DNA of 64,000 nt, taken from positions 139,524,756 through 139,588,755 of the forward strand of contig NC_134366.1 of the NCBI RefSeq assembly GCF_035582795.1. Direction: 5' to 3'. Numbering within the stretch: the first letter of the stretch is position 1; each line of letters starts with the position of its first letter. This DNA is from Mycteria americana. Taxonomy: Eukaryota > Chordata > Aves > Ciconiiformes > Ciconiidae. The notes under the pieces are model-generated. The model was not told the DNA's origin. It worked only from the letters and a program-made list of their open reading frames with translations, and did no database searches. The translations under genes and the position numbers were made by a program. Of this stretch, positions 40,101-51,100 are shown piece after piece.

Positions 40101-42350
40101 TGTGGAGAAATAGCCTCTCATAACTGCTTAGTGTTTATGTGGTCGTCTCTGTCAGAAGACTGATAAATGCTTCACAGACCACGAGGAGATGCTTAAGTGA
40201 GGAGACCTTGTGAAGACCTGAGTCCCCCTCTTCTCAGAAGTCCCCCCATCATCCCCTTGCATCTAAGGCAATGAGGAGGAGGGAAAAATCAGAGAAAAAA
40301 TCAACCTAAGGTGAAGAAGAAAAAAAGCAAAACACAAACACAACAGAAAGGGGTTTACAATATTATGTAAACCTACTGATGTCAGGGCTTTGATTTTGAT
40401 ACGACATTTATCTTTGCAAGTGAAGTTATCAGATTATCTTTTTCATGAATGAAGGTAAATGTTACAGGCTTAAACCCTTACGTAAATAGGCACAGAGGTG
40501 CTCTGGGTTGCACTGAGATCAGGAGGGAGCTTCACAGGGCAGTGCTGGAGGCAGGATGGGAAGAGGCAGAATATTTTGGCCCTTGTGTTTTTGAAGTAGG
40601 TCCAGCTTGACAGTGAAACTGCTAAGATGGTGGTGTTTTGAGCTGTTGCCAGTATGGGGATTAGCAAGACAGTGAGCTATGCACACAACCAAAAAAAAAA
40701 ATCTGTAAATGTAAATATTACTCTGATGGGTAATTTTCCTTTTCCCTGACATTTTTGGACGTGGAAGTCTGTTAATACCTGTATCATACGTGGCCGAGCC
40801 TTATTATTACTTTATCTGTTGGTGGAGGAACTTTTAAAGCTTAGATATAATGAGGTCTAGTAATTTTAATTTTATACTAGCAACATAGTCAACCCTGTCA
40901 TAAGCATGTCAGATGATATGCTGAAATAATTGTCTTTCCTGGTACTTTTAGTAAAGGATTATTCTAGATCCTCACTGCTTTGGTGAGGGTCTGGTCTTTG
41001 TGACCTTCTAATTCCCTTTCAGATTTTCACGTTTTTTCATGGTGAGTTTGGACCCATTTGTTCTTGTGCCATCATGGTCCTTTAGTACAAATAATTCTTC
41101 TCCCTCCCTGGTGTTTACCCCTGATGTATTTATAGGTAACAATCCCTCCCATCACAACCTTCATGCTTGCTCTGCAAAGAGGATCAAATTCTTGTTCACG
41201 TCAAATGATTGTTAAAGCTGGAGTTATTTGACTTCAAAAAAAAAAGACCAGACTGTTGAATTGTTGATTTGCAGAGAATGGGAGGAGGAGATATCAACTC
41301 AGGGAAATTACTAAGGAGGACTTTCCTAATTCAGAAGAGACGCTTGTCTAAGCATTCTTAACATTCTTCCCTTTGGGCCACGGTACCATTGCTAGGTTAT
41401 TATTTAAGCACTGTGTCAGATAATTGACCATAGTAGAGGTGGTAGGTGGGTTTCCTTCTGGTTTGATACTGATACTCCAAATTTGGTGACGAACAGCTGC
41501 ACTTCAGAGTTCACTGAAGCACTAGGCACAGCGAGTGAGGATGCACCTGCAGATTATTAAAACCGAGATTGCTGACTGCTGTCACGCAATAGTGTCCCTG
41601 CAGCAACTTAACAGGTGGACAGGAGGGACAGAGAAGAGCCTTTCTGAAGAGCCAGGGAATGGTATGCACAGTCCTTGCCTATATAACTTGTATTACTGTT
41701 CAGTTGGCTGCAGAAGAGCTAGGATTCTTTTGACCTATTTGTAAATAAATCAGCAGTGTCAGGTATTAGAAAATTTGACTTGTCAGAATGGCAACTGAAT
41801 TGTTTGGTGAGTAATGTTTGGCCATGAAAGAATACGGTAAATCATGATTTGGGTTAGGGGGGGAGGGAAGCAGTTTGGTTTCACAGGAGATTTTGATATG
41901 CTGTAATTGTTTTATTCAGTTTCAGAACATATCTTCCAAATTTGAATTATTCAATAAAAGGGAAGCTAGCCCCCATATCACTTTTTCCTTACAGATATCT
42001 CTACAATCTTTCCATTAGCATACCTCACATTAATTGGCAAGTAATCAGATTAAGCTAACATGGCTGCATCAGAAACTGGCTTTAAAAAAACCCAAAACAA
42101 CAAAAAAACAAGTCCTCTGTACAAACTGTCACAGTTGATTTTCATGAATGCACAGATTCCAGTGAATTTTTTCTATTGCTTAAACATAGTGCTCTTAGCT
42201 GTTCCAGTTGTTCCAGTGGTTCTGTACGCTACCACAAAAGAGTCTCACTGTAGAGAGAGCAAATTACCGTCATTAAATTTTCATCTGCATATGAAAGCGT
42301 GGAAGGAGAGAGACAGAGAGTGATTGGGGAATATATTGTACACTGCAATA

Positions 42351-42373
42351 TTCTAATTTTTTGTCTTTTTTAG
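42351..42373 (+). other. KCNB2: splice acceptor of KCNB2 intron 1
   Basis: A run of pyrimidines (TTTTTTGTCTTTTTT, interrupted by one G) ends in AG at 42372-42373, 107 bases before the KCNB2 start codon. It has the usual polypyrimidine-AG layout. A competing CTTCAG acceptor lies six bases downstream. Confidence 0.7.
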
Positions 42374-42479
42374 CTTCAGGAATGGAGCTGTCTATCTGAA
42401 GAGGACTCTGCCCAAATATTTGTAGTCTCCAAGCTCATTCTGCTAAAGACTCTGGTGTTACAACTGCATCCTTTTCAGA
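42374..42479 (+). other. KCNB2: KCNB2 5' UTR part of exon 2
   Basis: The stretch before the start codon follows a pyrimidine-rich tract ending TTTTTTAG at 42373, which I take as the splice acceptor. A second AG six bases on (42378-42379) would give an exon starting at 42380. The choice cannot be settled from sequence alone, but both keep the same reading frame. The segment contains one short upstream ORF (42382-42399) and no in-frame upstream ATG for the channel. RNA-seq junctions would fix the boundary. Confidence 0.75.
42382..42399 (+). promoter_or_regulatory. short uORF in KCNB2 leader
   Basis: ATG followed by four sense codons (peptide MELSI) and TGA, ending 80 bases before the KCNB2 ATG. 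Its -3 base is G and +4 is G, so initiation is plausible. Minimal uORFs of this type can lower downstream translation while allowing reinitiation. Whether it is used is inference. Confidence 0.5.
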
Positions 42480-43058
42480 ATGGCTGAGAAGGCTCCACCA
42501 GGGATCAACAAAAAGTCTTCAAGGTCTACCCTTTCTCTGCCTCCGGAACCAGTGGAGATCATTAGGAGCAAAGCCTGCTCGCGGAGAGTTAAAATAAATG
42601 TTGGTGGGCTCAACCATGAAGTGCTGTGGAGGACTTTGGACAGACTTCCAAGGACACGATTAGGAAAGCTCAGAGACTGCAATACTCATGAATCTCTGCT
42701 AGAAGTATGTGATGACTATAATCTAAATGAAAATGAATATTTTTTTGATCGACACCCAGGGGCTTTCACTTCCATTTTGAATTTCTACAGGACAGGGAAA
42801 CTACATATGATGGAAGAAATGTGTGCTCTTTCTTTTGGCCAGGAGCTTGATTACTGGGGGATTGATGAGATATATTTAGAATCTTGCTGCCAGGCAAGAT
42901 ACCATCAAAAGAAAGAGCAGATGAATGAGGAGCTGAGGAGAGAGGCAGAGACACTGCGAGAGAGAGAAGGGGAAGAGTTTGATAATACCTGCTGCCCAGA
43001 GAAAAGGAAGAAGCTCTGGGACTTGCTGGAGAAACCCAACTCATCTGTGGCAGCAAAG
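42480..43058 (+). CDS. KCNB2: Kv2.2 voltage-gated K+ channel, first coding exon (N-terminus and T1 domain)
   Basis: Encodes residues 1-193 of a Kv2 channel subunit; the full protein is about 900 residues, so this is the N-terminal fifth. Seen: start MAEKAPPG, the VKINVGG strand (37-43) opening the T1/BTB tetramerization domain, RHPGAF (91-96), FYRTGKLH (102-109) and the inter-subunit zinc motif HX5CX20CC at H109, C115, C136-C137. A charged linker (about 142-180) precedes the future S1. The MAEK opening and the [14 protein letters not shown] segment fit Kv2.2 better than KCNB1, which starts differently. The ATG has A at -3 and G at +4, a strong context. The exon closes after AAK193 at AAG|GTAGGA, phase 0, and the frame stops two codons into the intron. 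In the known family structure the rest (S1-S6, pore, C-tail) is in one further exon, here outside the window. Family role: delayed-rectifier K+ current in neurons, as homotetramers or with Kv2.1 and silent subunits. No frameshift or missing key residue. Confidence 0.97.
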
Positions 43059-43064
43059 GTAGGA
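43059..43064 (+). other. KCNB2: splice donor of KCNB2 intron 2
   Basis: AAG|GTAGGA follows codon K193. The open frame runs into a stop within a few codons of the intron, and the position matches the known exon end in Kv2 genes directly before the S1 coding exon. The +5 position is G, as in the consensus. Confidence 0.92.
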
Positions 43065-43629
43065 TAAACTATGCTTAATGCAAAGACAGTAGAAAATGGT
43101 TTCATGACCCATGTATCTGACATGTATGAATCAAGAACTTTCACTAAAATATTTAGAGAAAAGAAGAATCTAAAAATCTACATATCATGAAGTGAATACA
43201 CACAAATCTGTCCTAAGATCCTCTGAAATGAGCAGAATGAATCCTGTTGACTTCAGTTGATTTTAGGCAACTGCTACCCTTTACTTTTTTAGTATATAAT
43301 CAGAAACATCTGTGTGATTGTTAATGGACTCCACATTAAACTCTTTGATGAAAACACAGCCAGAGAACACTACCTAGTTTTTTGTTAGAAAAGCATTTGG
43401 TTATGAGAAACATACGTTTCAGTATTGCTACTTGTCCTATTACAGGCATTGCACCGGTGTGGTATCAGTGTCTCATAAGGTGTGCTGGATAGGTTATCAA
43501 AGAATAGTGTCAACAGCCGCTGTCTGGCGTGGTTTTACATTGGGCAAGGATTGCAGTATGTTTTCTCTTACACTACATTTTTGCGATCAAGAATTAGAGT
43601 GTTCTGTATAAAAGTATTAAAATATTAAA

Positions 43630-43760
43630 GCATGTATATATATACATACATATATATTCGTATGTATACAAGTATATGTATATAAACAAGTATATATTAT
43701 ATACACAGATATATATACACAGACTTACATATATATATATGTAAAATTTGTATATATTCA
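43630..43760. repeat. TA-rich microsatellite region in intron 2
   Basis: Interrupted TATATA, TACATA and TATGTA units over about 130 bases, about 570 bases downstream of exon 2. It creates open frames rich in Tyr and Ile on the minus strand, which are not genes. Confidence 0.85.
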
Positions 43761-46700
43761 GGCAGAAATGAGGAAACACTCAGATGAAGCCTTGTACCAG
43801 TATTGCTGTCTTCAAACAGGCAAACTGGCGAAAGTCTTACTGATATAGTGGAAAAGTTTACCCTTGTTAGGGAAGAGGGACTGCACACATAGATGTTGGT
43901 GCTGCTATTTAAAAGAAATATTTTCTTGCTTCTTGAGGAACTTCACTGTTCTATTTGTGATGTGAAGTACTATTTAATGTGAGGAAAACTGTGGAAGCTT
44001 GTCTCCAGTTTGAACCACTCAGAGCAAAAATGTTCAGTGTTTGGATGTTCATGTTAAGCTTAACTGTGGCTTTATTTTCTTCTGCTGTTGATTTGTTACT
44101 GGATGCAATGCTATTGGACTAAGGTAAGTATTAAAATATGATGGTGGAATGGACAAAAACCAGAATCCTGGCAAAGGTTTTTCTTGCAATAGCAACTTCT
44201 TACTATTGAGGTGCAATACACATTTTTTTTTTATTTTAGTTTTTCATTGTGGGGTTCCTAACTGTTTAGGCAAGGGCATACTTTTGTAAAAGAATTATTT
44301 ATCGTGCCAGAATATAAGGTTCATAACTGGAATAAAAGTTTATAGAAGAAAAAATAAGGTATTCAGAATATTTTAGAAAACTATATGAATACATTTTCTG
44401 CTTCTGAGATACATATTCTATGCCATATGTTCCTCTCCAGGAGAAGGAGCAGAGGGGAAGCAGATGGGCTTAAGTTGTGCCAAAAAGGGTTCAGGGAGGC
44501 CGTGTTACACACCGCGATCCCCTGGTACAAGCTAGCATCCGTCAGCCCCCCCAGCACTTTTGTGACACAGCTGCTACACAGCCTGCAGGAGTCAGGGACC
44601 AGCTTCTCAGTCCTGCACGGCTTGAAACATCACTGATGTGGTCTGTAACAGACCTCTCCTCCTCCCGGACGCAGGCGGGAGGAGCTCCTTCTGGAGCCAT
44701 GCGGCTGGGACACGCTGCGTGCGAGCTGGGAGACTGCCCGGCTGTAGGCGCTGCCTCACTTACATCCCACACCATACCCAGCAGGCAGATTTGAGGGGAG
44801 AGAAAACCCGAGTGTCTGTTTGTGTAATCTTTTCTCATTTTCTTTTTTAACACAGAAAAGAAGGCTATTGCCTATAGGGCTTGAGACACATGCTTAACTA
44901 GTGTTTCCCTAAGACTAGGTAGGAGTCAACACAGTAAGATGAACCAGATGAATAGGGTGAAACTAAAATACTGATTCTTAGGTTCTTTGCCTATGACTCT
45001 GATCAGCATTTGATCATTCTTTTGCTTGGTGGATAAATGAAGAAATATAGGATGGTTAAACTTGCATGAGTGCTTGCCATTGACCAAACTCTTCTCATGA
45101 CTTAACAGTGCCCCGTCATAGATTTGCTTGGATAGAGTTGGGCCAACTCTGAGCTTTTAAGAAAATCCCCCTTTGCCCACTCAGGCCAAATTTCTCCTCA
45201 GGTTTTGCAAATGAAAGTGGCCATTTCTTTCATTATTTTTTACCTTTTTATTTCCCTTTTCCCCATCTCCTGGTTTGATTGCATGTTATAGTTCTATGCT
45301 TTCTTGAAAAGGAGTTTCACATTGCACTTGTATCCATGTTGCAATGGTTTTCATTATTTCGATTGCCTTCCGTCTAAATTAATGCCATTTGATGTGATTT
45401 CTGTGATTCTAGCAGCTGGAAGTCACCATATTACATGCAATCGGTTTCTCTTTCTAGCGACCCTGAGTCTGTAAATATATATATGAGCCAAAATTATAGT
45501 CAGATACACCCATGGCATCTCAAAGATGGCTGTAGGAACTTGGCTGAATGACATAAAGGAGAGCAAAAACTGCCGCAGCACATTCAGACTTGGGGAACAT
45601 AAGCAAAGAAGCAGAGTTGGATGTAAAACAAGGTATGCTGGAATCAGTTGGATGTATTTCCAAACGGTCTGGAGCCATCACAGACTGTGTTAGGCTCTGT
45701 GGCAAGGTTTTATCTGAATGTTTGGATAACATCACTTTCAGATTTCTTGTTTTTTGTTCTGTTATGTGGTAAGTTGCTAGTTTGTCCTGAAAGAAGAGGC
45801 AGAACCATCTTCTTTCCTCTGTAGGAGTGGAAAGGATGGTGGAATTTCAAGAGTGGAAAGTTGGAAATAGGAAATTGAGGAAATGAGGAAATATTACCGT
45901 GAAGCCTCGAATTCAAATATTTGCTCTCTTTTGAACTTCTGTAGAAAGAGATGAAACCATGTCAATGTGCATAGCTATCCTACAGATGCCTGTTCAATCA
46001 TTCAGATCCTGGGTAGCATCCAAGCAGTTGACAGGAACAGCTTGCTTTTTAATTCCTTTCACACAGAAGATTAGGAATGCGAGAGAAACACTCAGGTGTG
46101 GTTTTGGTATGTGGCTGTGTCTTGCCACTTCTTGATTTTACTAAGATCCCTTCTAGGTCTGATCCAAAGCTTACTGAATTAAGGGGGAGTCCCGCTTTGG
46201 ATTAGGCATCTCAGGACAAATCCTGCTCCTTTCGAGGTCAATGATGGCGTGCCATTGTCTTCTCTTACAGCCAGGTGAGACACAACAAGGTGACAGTGTA
46301 TGAACAGCAGGTATTTTACGGGTTCTGTGACAATAAATAGGAGAGAGCAAGAAGTATGTGTGGCAAGAAATGAAAACTATGGTTAGCTAGTAAGAAAGGA
46401 ATATTATAGGTCAAGTACTGTTGCACAATACAGGCACACTTTGCTATGTGAGTTTTTTTAATTTTAGTAAATGCAGGCATGCACCTCATCTCAGTCACCA
46501 ATGAGTATCTTCTAGGCACAGCAGTTCTTGCTTAGTCCTCACCTCAGCAAAGCTCTGTGAATTCAGTAGAGGTTTTAACTGAGGAATACAGGATTTGCCT
46601 CCATTTTCCCATGGTCTCATTCATAAGATTTTTAAGTAGGATTAAGACAAAGATTTCCAGAAGTTCGGCCATTTCAGACATGCCCAGTGATATAAAATGA

Positions 46701-48136
46701 GAAGCAGTGCTGGGAATTAGGAAGAATAGGAATTTTTGTATCCTACATCCCAGAGAAGTCCCAAAGCCTGGTCGCCAAGCCAGAGTTTTGTGAGAGTCTG
46801 GCATTATTTGATTCCAGGGTAACATCTGAGTTTCTAGACCAGGCATTTAATTATACTTACAGTGTAACCAGTATTTTGTGAAAACTCCATTTGAAAAAAG
46901 TTATTTTACCAATGCATAGTGAAGCAAAACCAAAACAAAAACATAGTTTGAAACTTTATGGCAAAGAGGCCTGAAGCAGAATAGACCTCCAGAGTGGGGT
47001 CACGGTACATCCATTTTTCTCATGAAAAGTCTTGTCCTTCACCTTGGAGTTTTTGGCTGGGAAGTAAAAAATGTCATAATTAGGTCTTCTAATTACCATT
47101 TCTGGACCTATAACAGCTTCCTTAGAGCAGTAGCAGCTCTGAGCAGCAGTTGTATGAAAGTATACCATCAGTAGTATGAAAGTCCTCAACAGATACCAGA
47201 ATGAGCATTGATTTCAGTGGATGTGAATTGACTGCAGCTGGATATCATAGGTGCTTACAGTTCAGCACCTTGCTGGACTGGGATATTAAGGATGAACCTA
47301 GCTGAGCTGATGCCTTTTTCACTACATCTATGTTATCTTGTTCCATGCAATGCACTTAAAATCAGAGGAGCCTTACTTTGGAACGACTGTGAATCAAATG
47401 AACCCGTAAATTTAATGTTTCTTTCAAAGTGTTAATGCAGGAGCTCTTCCTTTCATTCTTGTTTATAGAATCCAAGAGCCTGGTTCTTTTCTCACACTTG
47501 TTTTATGTTGATGAAACTCATTTGGACTAAAACCTAAATAAATATGGAATGTTTCTAGTGCAGAAGATCTACTATAAATATAGAGTGAATGAGGTCAGAA
47601 ATAAGGAGAGCCTATGGAGAAATGGAGAGCCTATGTCTGCCTAAAGGTACTGACTCAGTCACCTTTCATGTAGAAGAGTATTTTAAGTACCTTACAGTAA
47701 CGTTATCAATAAATATCACTCTGATTTTCCATTTGGTGTTTTATATCACAGGTTGGCCCTTTGGATACAAATAGAGAGTAATTGCTTGGGACTGATTCTA
47801 CAGGTCTTTCTTGTGCAAGTCATTCTTTCTCGCATGACTATTTCCTTAAAGCTCAGTGAGACTATTTAACTGATCAAGTATAAAAGGTAGTTTAAATAAG
47901 TTAAGTCCTTAAAAACATTCCTAGTCAGTCACACTCTGTCCTTGATTTTTTTGCATAACCCCTGTTGATGTACATACACAGAAGGGTAAAATATTGGCCT
48001 TTGTGGCTCTGCAGCATGGAGTTTACCTTCTTTAAAGTTATATGAAACCTGGTGGGGTTGAAAGTGTTCTCTCTTAATTCTGTTTGTCTCACTGCATGGC
48101 TCATTTATCCTTATTTTATTTTGTTGATTTCTTTTT

Positions 48137-48168
48137 GGGGGGGGGGGTGTTTTCTGTTTTTTTTTTTT
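48137..48168. repeat. G11 run followed by T-run
   Basis: Eleven G bases (48137-48147), a short TGTTTTCTG spacer and a T-run of about 12. Low complexity. Confidence 0.85.
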
Positions 48169-51100
48169 CTCTGCATTACTGACTGTAACATGAGTATTCC
48201 TCTTTTGTGAAAAGCACACTAATTTATCAGCTAACTAGTGGATTGTGGATTACAGAAGGTATAATTATCCTAAGCCTGTCTGGAAATTGTGAGGAGTTTG
48301 TGTGCTGCATTCAGTAACTAATCCCCTAGGTGAAACAATTCCTTTGGGGGGAAAAAAAAAAGCCAGCAGCATGAAAGAGGAGATTAGGGCCACTGATATT
48401 TATTTAGCTACCAGGTGCATTATGGCTAGGCTTGCTACAATGACTTGCCAAGAGAGAACACACCTATTATACATTGGGGGCCCAATTCTTATTTTCCGTA
48501 AGTCTGTTTTATATATAATTCACACTGACTCTCATGCCTATTTAGACTTTGTAGAGCAGCTTAAGAGTGGTCTTGGGGTAAGTGCAAATTAGCAGAGTCA
48601 TTATGCATGACTTCAGAACAGAGCTGAGTGTCATATAAGACATTTCAGTATTCCTTTGCAAGTCCTTATAAAGTATCTCCTAGATTGTCACACAGTGTTC
48701 ATTCAGGGATGAACCCTCGTTAATGGTACACTACTGCTTCTTTTAGGGTTGAAGGTCACATCATATATGCTCAGAGGATTTTAGGAAAACTTTTAGCTGG
48801 TTGGTTGTATTGCAAAGAAGAGCTATCACACATAAGAAAAGTGTCTGTCAACAGCTGAATGTTTGCACTAAGAATGTTAAAGTGTTCAAGTGAAAGCAAT
48901 ACTTTTTCTTGTGTTTACATCCTTTGTTATGTTATACAAACAAAACACTTTTCTTGCTTATGTCCTCTTCTCAGTTTAGGTTTACATCTTCTGTGTTATC
49001 CTGATTTTGTTAACTTTTCTGCCTACAAAAGCTTATATTCTATGTGCTTTCCCATCTAACTGTAGACCAAGGATGAAGATGGCAGAGAATTAAGAATTGA
49101 AGTGTGAGGAATGGCTTTTGTACTATTTTAATTCCCACAAGTTTTTGTATTGTATATAGTATACCTCAGAGCATGATAACATTCATTGAAAATAAGTGGT
49201 GTTTTCCAGCTGATGTGTGGGTTGAACTTCTGTTTGACCTCTGGTTTCAACTTATTTTTGGGGGGAACCCTGTTATGAGCCTTTATTTGAATGTACTACC
49301 AGGAATGTTACAGTTTGCATTGTCACTCCCAATACTTTAAAGACAAATGGCTGCTGAAACTAAGTTATGGTAAAGCAGAGAGGGTGGTCACTGGTAATAA
49401 ATATGTATCTTCATCTCACCATCATTTCTGGCCAGGACACTTATTACCACTCTTTGCTTTTAAGGTGAAGTTATTTTTTGTGCCAAATGATAAAGTCAGT
49501 CAATGTGACTGTAAGACAAAGAGATTATATTTGATCCTAGTCATTCATATTTAATAACTAAAGTGTTTTAATGTCTTGAAAGATAAGTGAATATATTGTT
49601 TTTTCAATAGATATTATATCAAGGAACACAGTAGACTGGCAGTAGTTAATTGATTTTGTTTTAAGAGCTTGTGTATGCTCACTGCTGAGTTGGTCATTAA
49701 AAGATTTTTTACCTTCTTTATACTTCTTGTATGAAGTATCATGTAACCCATGATTCAGCATTTTTGGTCAGCCTAAGTGTCATGGGAATAGAGCTACCAT
49801 CTGATCTGTCTTGCTCCAGAGGTGTTTAATACCTCAGTTACATATGGGTTCCCTCCAGCCCTGAGATCTTACCTATCTGTGTTGTGCTGAAAGGTCTTGC
49901 TCTAAACTTAATAAAAGAACTTACTAAAAACTACTATTGGAATAAAATGAGTAAACCGTCCTTTGAACTGACCTGTTTATTATTGACAGTTAATTCTCAG
50001 TAAATCAGATGCTTAAATCGTGGAAGCAGTGCCAGGGGCAAAGATGCAGTGAGTCACATTCACTCTATCGCTGGCTTCAAGCACTGGCACCAGGGAATAT
50101 CCCCGTTCATTGTATGAGCAGAGGGAAGGGATCTTTCCTTCCTGGAGCTGTGAGAAGGGGCTTCACTGGCTCTGGTTTTATGGATACAGTAAGGAGAATG
50201 AAGAGGATTCATGGTGAGTCTTGTTAAAGGGGGAAAAAAGGTAAGAATAATTATTTTAAAAACCGGGGAAATCCGTTCTCCATATGTGGAAATAAGATCT
50301 AATTGGTAATGTTTTGCGAAACAAAGTTTTAAAGTAACAACTGGAGTGTGCCTGCACTTGTGACACCATTCACAGAATCGCACAGTAGCTCTTGCACAGA
50401 GAAACGTGCTAGCATTTAGAATATACGAGATTACAGTGAATTACCAGCAGGTACAATCTGCATGAGAACAGCTATCCTTTGCCGTAATGGATGGAGAGCG
50501 TTGTTCCAATTTACCCCAGCCCCCTGTGTCCTTCTTAAGTTAGGAGAGCAATTTAGCTCTATGATGACTGCTTTTTTTACCACTGCTCATATCCTTTTTT
50601 ATAGCTGTTACCATAAATTGAGTATAGACCAGCATCAATTGCATATACCTTTTTAAAATGTGTACTGCGGTATTTCTGGTTAGGATGGTAATGTTTTGTG
50701 CATTACGGCATGCCCCTCAGTAACATCAGAGGCATCTCGCGAGCTGGATTTTCAGCTGTGACATGTCACTTAAGCTGTGTCATGCCTGAGTGGACAGACC
50801 AGGGTGTTGTGCCTTTCCCTTCTCCCAGAGGCAGATCATATGTCCTAAAAATGTTGCATTTCCGTTCCGTGTTTTCATAAGCAGCTGCCAGTGCATTGTC
50901 TTCTCTCACGTAAGATATTTGGAAACAATCAGCTGTCAGGGAGCTACACTAATAAATTAAATGATGTGAAGGTGATGTTATTTGAAGGATTATCCAGACC
51001 AAATCTGTTGGAAGCAAAGGGCTGCACTTACTGTCTGGATGAAGAGGCTCCGTCTTGCTTTTGTAAAGCTGAGAACGTAACAAATCTATGTGACAACCTG

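Larger units (their letters stand above)
27060..42373 (+). other. KCNB2: predicted KCNB2 intron 1
   Basis: 15.3 kb from the AAG|GTAAGC donor to the TTTTTTAG acceptor. The first 360 bases are still in the CpG island. The rest is AT-rich with the CR1 copy at 36917-37161, the SINE-like piece at 32424 and a CpG-dense patch at 31190-31380. I see no coding exon in either strand. Its status as one intron depends on the exon 1 prediction. Confidence 0.5.

Noticed and set aside
42458-43144. Open frames on the minus strand opposite the KCNB2 exon
   Set aside because: They are shadows of the real plus-strand coding exon, with no known motifs.
43594-43888. Minus-strand frames rich in Tyr and Ile
   Set aside because: Translation of a TA-rich microsatellite.
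47261-47285. REST/NRSF (RE1) site candidate starting TTCAGCACC
   Set aside because: The left half-site fits but the right half lacks the GGACAGCGCC pattern at canonical spacing.
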